A stretch of DNA of 64,000 nt from Epiperipatus broadwayi (lineage: Eukaryota; Onychophora; Udeonychophora; Euonychophora; Peripatidae): assembly GCA_028023455.1 (NCBI GenBank), contig JAQFVV010012991.1, positions 274,580 to 338,579 on the forward strand, given 5' to 3'. Of this stretch, positions 60,860 to 64,000 are shown piece by piece. A program made the position numbers and the translations under genes. The first letter of the stretch is position 1; each line of letters opens with the position of its first letter. Below the pieces are notes generated by a model. That model searched no databases and was not told the origin of the DNA. It saw only the letters and a program-made list of their open reading frames with translations.

Positions 60860-61736
60860 ATTAAACAATCAAACTTTGCTTATTTACATATTTACCAACT
60901 CACTATTAAAAATAAAATAATGACTTATTTAATATTTAATATTTTATCAAATTCTTTCAAAACAATATTTATCGTTTATTTAAATCTATTAAACATTCTT
61001 TTGAAATATTATTTCTCACTTAGTTTAAATCTTAACTTTTATAAGATCATTTAAAATAAATTAAATCTTTTTAAATACGTTACATTTTTAAGACAATATT
61101 TTTTAAAATCAAATTTAATATTTTACATTAATATCTTTATTTTTATCTCGTGATAACTCACGTATTATTTATAAATTTTATAACATGATTTTTTAAAATA
61201 ATTATTGCAACTTTATTAGACAACTTCCACGCGTGTGTGTATAACATCTGTTCTTTATAACACAAGAACGCTTGTCTAAAAATAAACTTAACAATTGCTT
61301 TTTAAAATAAATATTTATTTTTAAAAATAATTAAGATATTATAATAGATTTTAAAATAATTATTTGATATGATTAAAATCAAATATTAATCTCAATTTAA
61401 GTACTTATAATTTAAAATATTTTTATTCACTTTTAACATATATTTTAAATTAATAAATATCTTTATCTAATTTTAACTTGTCTTTTAAATACTTTAGCTT
61501 TAAACATTTGTTATTAAATTTATTAATGCAGTATTACATCATAATCATCATCATTTTAATATCTTCTCAAGATCAACACAATTCACATATCAAACACTCA
61601 TAGATTGCTTTAATTAAACTTATGGTAACATTACCACAAGCAAAGTCAACATCACATCTTTAAAATACTTCTTAAATTTAAAATTTTCCACTAGATTAGC
61701 ACAAAACTTAAATGGTGACCCATATAAAAGGGCACA

Positions 61737-61740
61737 CTAT
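61737..61740. repeat. Target-site duplication CTAT, right
   Basis: Matches 49292-49295 on the other side of the element. Confidence 0.9.
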
Positions 61741-63088
61741 AAAACATATTCTCAACTTATTTAAAACATTTTCCGGAAAACAAATATCAATTTCAAATAA
61801 AATATTCATTATCCAAATTACTCATACTATATTATCTATACTTAGTAAACTTTTCAATCTAAATATAGGCTTCTACTCATATCTTAACTTAACTTATTCA
61901 ATAAACAAAATACACAAAAATATAGATTTTAAAATCCTTTTCTGACTTGCAAAAATAAAATAATTACTTAGATAAATAATAAACATCATTTTAATACTAA
62001 GCATAAATAAAAATATCAAAATTATTTACGAAAGAATCATATAATTATTTCTCAAACTTTTTACGTAATGTTGTATTATGTTTATATTATAAATTAAAAA
62101 TTATGCATATTTTAATAAAGTTTATTGTCAATATAATGTATGTGTTTTCATAATATATTTATCCATTCATTCTACAACAACATAATATTCAGTTGATCTA
62201 AAGAAAAACATATTAAATTCATTAAAAATCATTATACAATATTTTTTACCATAATAATAATATTGTCCAATCTGCTATCCAGTATTCTTCGGAATTTGCA
62301 GCTTCATAAAATAAAAATCATTCACATTTTCACTCATAAACATTCATTAGAATATTCCGTGTTATATTAATTATAAAAATAAGTTTATGTAATTAATTAT
62401 ATATCATTTTAAAGTTACTATTTAATAAATGTACCTAACCTACTTTTAAAGAGTTTAATAATATTTAAATTTTATGTTAAATAAATAAAATAAATTTATA
62501 TTACATATTCCATCGTTGATTTTTCCTACCATAAAAGTTCCAACAAATATCCTCCGTATAAAGTCAATAAAACACTATTTCCTGTTCCGTTGAATCACGT
62601 GCTTCTTGAAAGTTTATAACAAAAAATGATAACGTTTATTTTTTTAAAAAAAATAATAAGTTCCACAAGAAAACAAATAAAATTCAAAAATAGTTTATAA
62701 ATTCTGGATCCAGTTCTTCATAGATTATTATTCAAAAAGTTATTATTTCAAAATTAATTTATAATTGTTGAATTATTCTCCTTTAATTATTTTCATTAAC
62801 TTAGTTTGGCCTAAACTGGTTTGGCCTGGACGTCCACGTATTATTTTGCGCATTTATAAATAATATATTCAGGTAAGAATTAATTTCTTCATCTATAACG
62901 ACCTGCGTTTAGATTATTTCGATATAGCAATTTTATTATATTGCAATTTTAAATAATCATATTTATAGTCTATTTGCCTTTTTAAAACGTCAATATTTAG
63001 TCTTTTAGCATAAAGACTTAACAAGGCAAGTATTTATTTAAAATTACTAATGCTTCTTATATCTTTCCTTAAGATATACATTTTACTT

Positions 63089-63301
63089 CTATAATTTGTC
63101 ACAATACTTTCTTTTACAGAAATATTTATATTTCTTTAAAATATCTATTAGTAATAGACAATAGTAATTTAACTTTTGAAAACTATTTTTAGTCCAAAAT
63201 ACTACTTTTCTCCATCTTGTAGTTTTATGTTCTAATCCAGCGTCTGTTACTTTTTCAGCATAAAGTTTCTGATAAATTTCTCCGATACGTGATGTTTCCA
63301 T
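63089..63301 (-). CDS. Small LTR open frame, 70 codons (older LTR copy)
   Basis: The start, the stop and the full length are kept despite the age of this LTR. Residue changes are R to E at 16, I to K at 38 and F to C at 67 relative to the copy at 52184. That no stop or indel occurred is mildly in favour of coding. That the differences are replacements is against it. Confidence 0.25.
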   Translation of the reverse strand: METSRIGEIYQKLYAEKVTDAGLEHKTTRWRKVVFWTKNSFQKLNYYCLLLIDILKKYKYFCKRKYCDKL

Positions 63302-63504
63302 TGATTATTTGTACGTAAATTGAGTTTCGATATTGAGAAGATGATAAGGAATTATTAAGTTACTCCTGCATATTCATTACTTTAAAAATATTATAAATTA
63401 TATATAATAACACTCTTATGATTTAAAACTGATTTTTAAGAGCGTTTCTAAATTTACTTAGCTATTTTCTTAATAGCACAAACGACTTAGAAGTTTTATT
63501 GTAG

Positions 63505-63570
63505 AGAGCCCCCCTCAACAATTGAATCCAGCTTATATACTGGAAGAGACTCCACATCTGATTGGTTCGA
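63505..63570 (-). promoter_or_regulatory. LTR pol II promoter (older LTR copy)
   Basis: CCAAT at 63561-63565 is kept. The TATA box reads GTATATAAGC here, still a fair match, near 63531-63540. Confidence 0.6.
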
Positions 63571-64000
63571 TTAAACAATCAAACTTTGCTTATTTACATA
63601 TTTACCAACACAATATTAAAAATAAATAATGACTTATTTAATATTTGATATTTTATCAAATTCTTTCAAAACAATATTTATCGTTTATTTAAATCTATTA
63701 AACATTCTTTTGAAATATTATTTCTCACTTAATTTAAATCTTAACTTTTATAAGATCATTTTAAAATAAATTAAATCTTTTTAAATACGTCACATTTTTA
63801 AGATAATATTTTTAAAATCAAATTTAATATTTTACATTAATATCTTTATTTTTATCTCGTGATAACTCACGTATTATTTATAAATTTTACAACATGATTT
63901 TTTAAAATAATAATTACAACTTTATTAGACAACTTCCACGCGTGTGTGTATAACATCTGTTCTTTATAATACAAGAACGCTTGTCTAAAAATAAACTAAC

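Larger units (their letters stand above)
49296..61736 (-). mobile_element. 12.4-kb gag-only LTR retrotransposon with giant LTRs
   Basis: LTRs at 49296-53537 (4242 bp) and 57499-61736 (4238 bp) begin TGTGCCC and end GGGTACA in element orientation. A 4-bp duplication (CTAT) flanks the element. The 3961-bp interior has a primer-binding-like site next to the right LTR, a gag-like gene and a polypurine tract next to the left LTR, in the correct order for a minus-strand element. No protease, reverse transcriptase, RNase H or integrase motif is seen. LTRs make up about two thirds of the element. The class resembles the terminal-repeat-with-gag (TR-GAG) elements described in plants. The gag fold suggests Ty3/Gypsy affinity, by inference. 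Confidence 0.93.
57499..61736 (-). repeat. 5' LTR of the gag-only element
   Basis: It runs from 61736 (TGTGCCC) to 57499 (GGGTACA) in element orientation. It contains the same promoter and small frames as its partner. Confidence 0.93.
61741..64000 (-). mobile_element. Older LTR copy, right part (continues beyond window)
   Basis: It resumes the family LTR exactly where 49295 left it (AAAACATATTCTCAACTTAT) and follows it to the window end, corresponding to about 53095 in the intact LTR. Roughly 440 bp of the LTR are missing past the edge. Differences from the young LTRs are more frequent, and a patch at 62700-62870 is strongly diverged. Confidence 0.92.

Overview
The window looks like a gene-poor, strongly AT-rich piece of an animal nuclear genome, most likely an invertebrate. 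The evidence is its content: non-LTR retrotransposons, a gag-bearing LTR retrotransposon, a hAT/Charlie-type DNA transposon, tRNA-derived SINEs, many foldback repeats and a roughly 700-bp GATA microsatellite. I see no bacterial operon, phage or organelle signature, and no host protein-coding gene I can name. I cannot assign the phylum from sequence alone.

Layout. Positions 1-7.3 kb hold decayed LINE sequence, SINE-like retroposons, foldback elements, a small MITE and a 345-bp tandem repeat. Positions 7.7-9.3 kb carry a degenerate LINE reverse transcriptase on the minus strand. Positions 10.5-19.4 kb are repeats: a tail fragment of an RTE-like LINE, a 450-bp foldback with a tRNA-like box B, a tRNA-Ala-like SINE, a 190-bp palindrome, the GATA tract and a possible LTR with a TATA box. 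Positions 19.6-21.5 kb are a 5'-truncated RTE-like copy with an open RT frame. Positions 22.73-23.24 kb are a hAT deletion derivative with an exact 8-bp target duplication. Positions 27.45-30.76 kb are a nearly complete RTE-like element (endonuclease plus RT, 1014 codons) inserted into an older LINE copy. Positions 31-47 kb are dense in nested SINE-like and foldback families.

The right-hand quarter, from 47.77 kb to the end, is one nested LTR-retrotransposon structure. A 12.4-kb element on the minus strand has two LTRs of about 4.24 kb, a 4-bp target duplication (CTAT), a primer-binding-like site, a polypurine tract and a single gag-like gene with no pol. It has inserted into an older LTR of its own family, whose halves lie on either side and whose far end lies beyond the window.

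How the parts work together: the RTE-like element encodes both enzymes of target-primed reverse transcription and may have mobilised short retroposons. At least four copies of one foldback retroposon family have 12-14 bp target duplications, and one has its empty site visible in a paralogous repeat. The gag-only LTR element must use enzymes from another element. The best candidates for something undescribed are the giant-LTR gag-only element and the foldback retroposon families, several of which share a short core of the form CTGATGAAGGCC...GAAAC.
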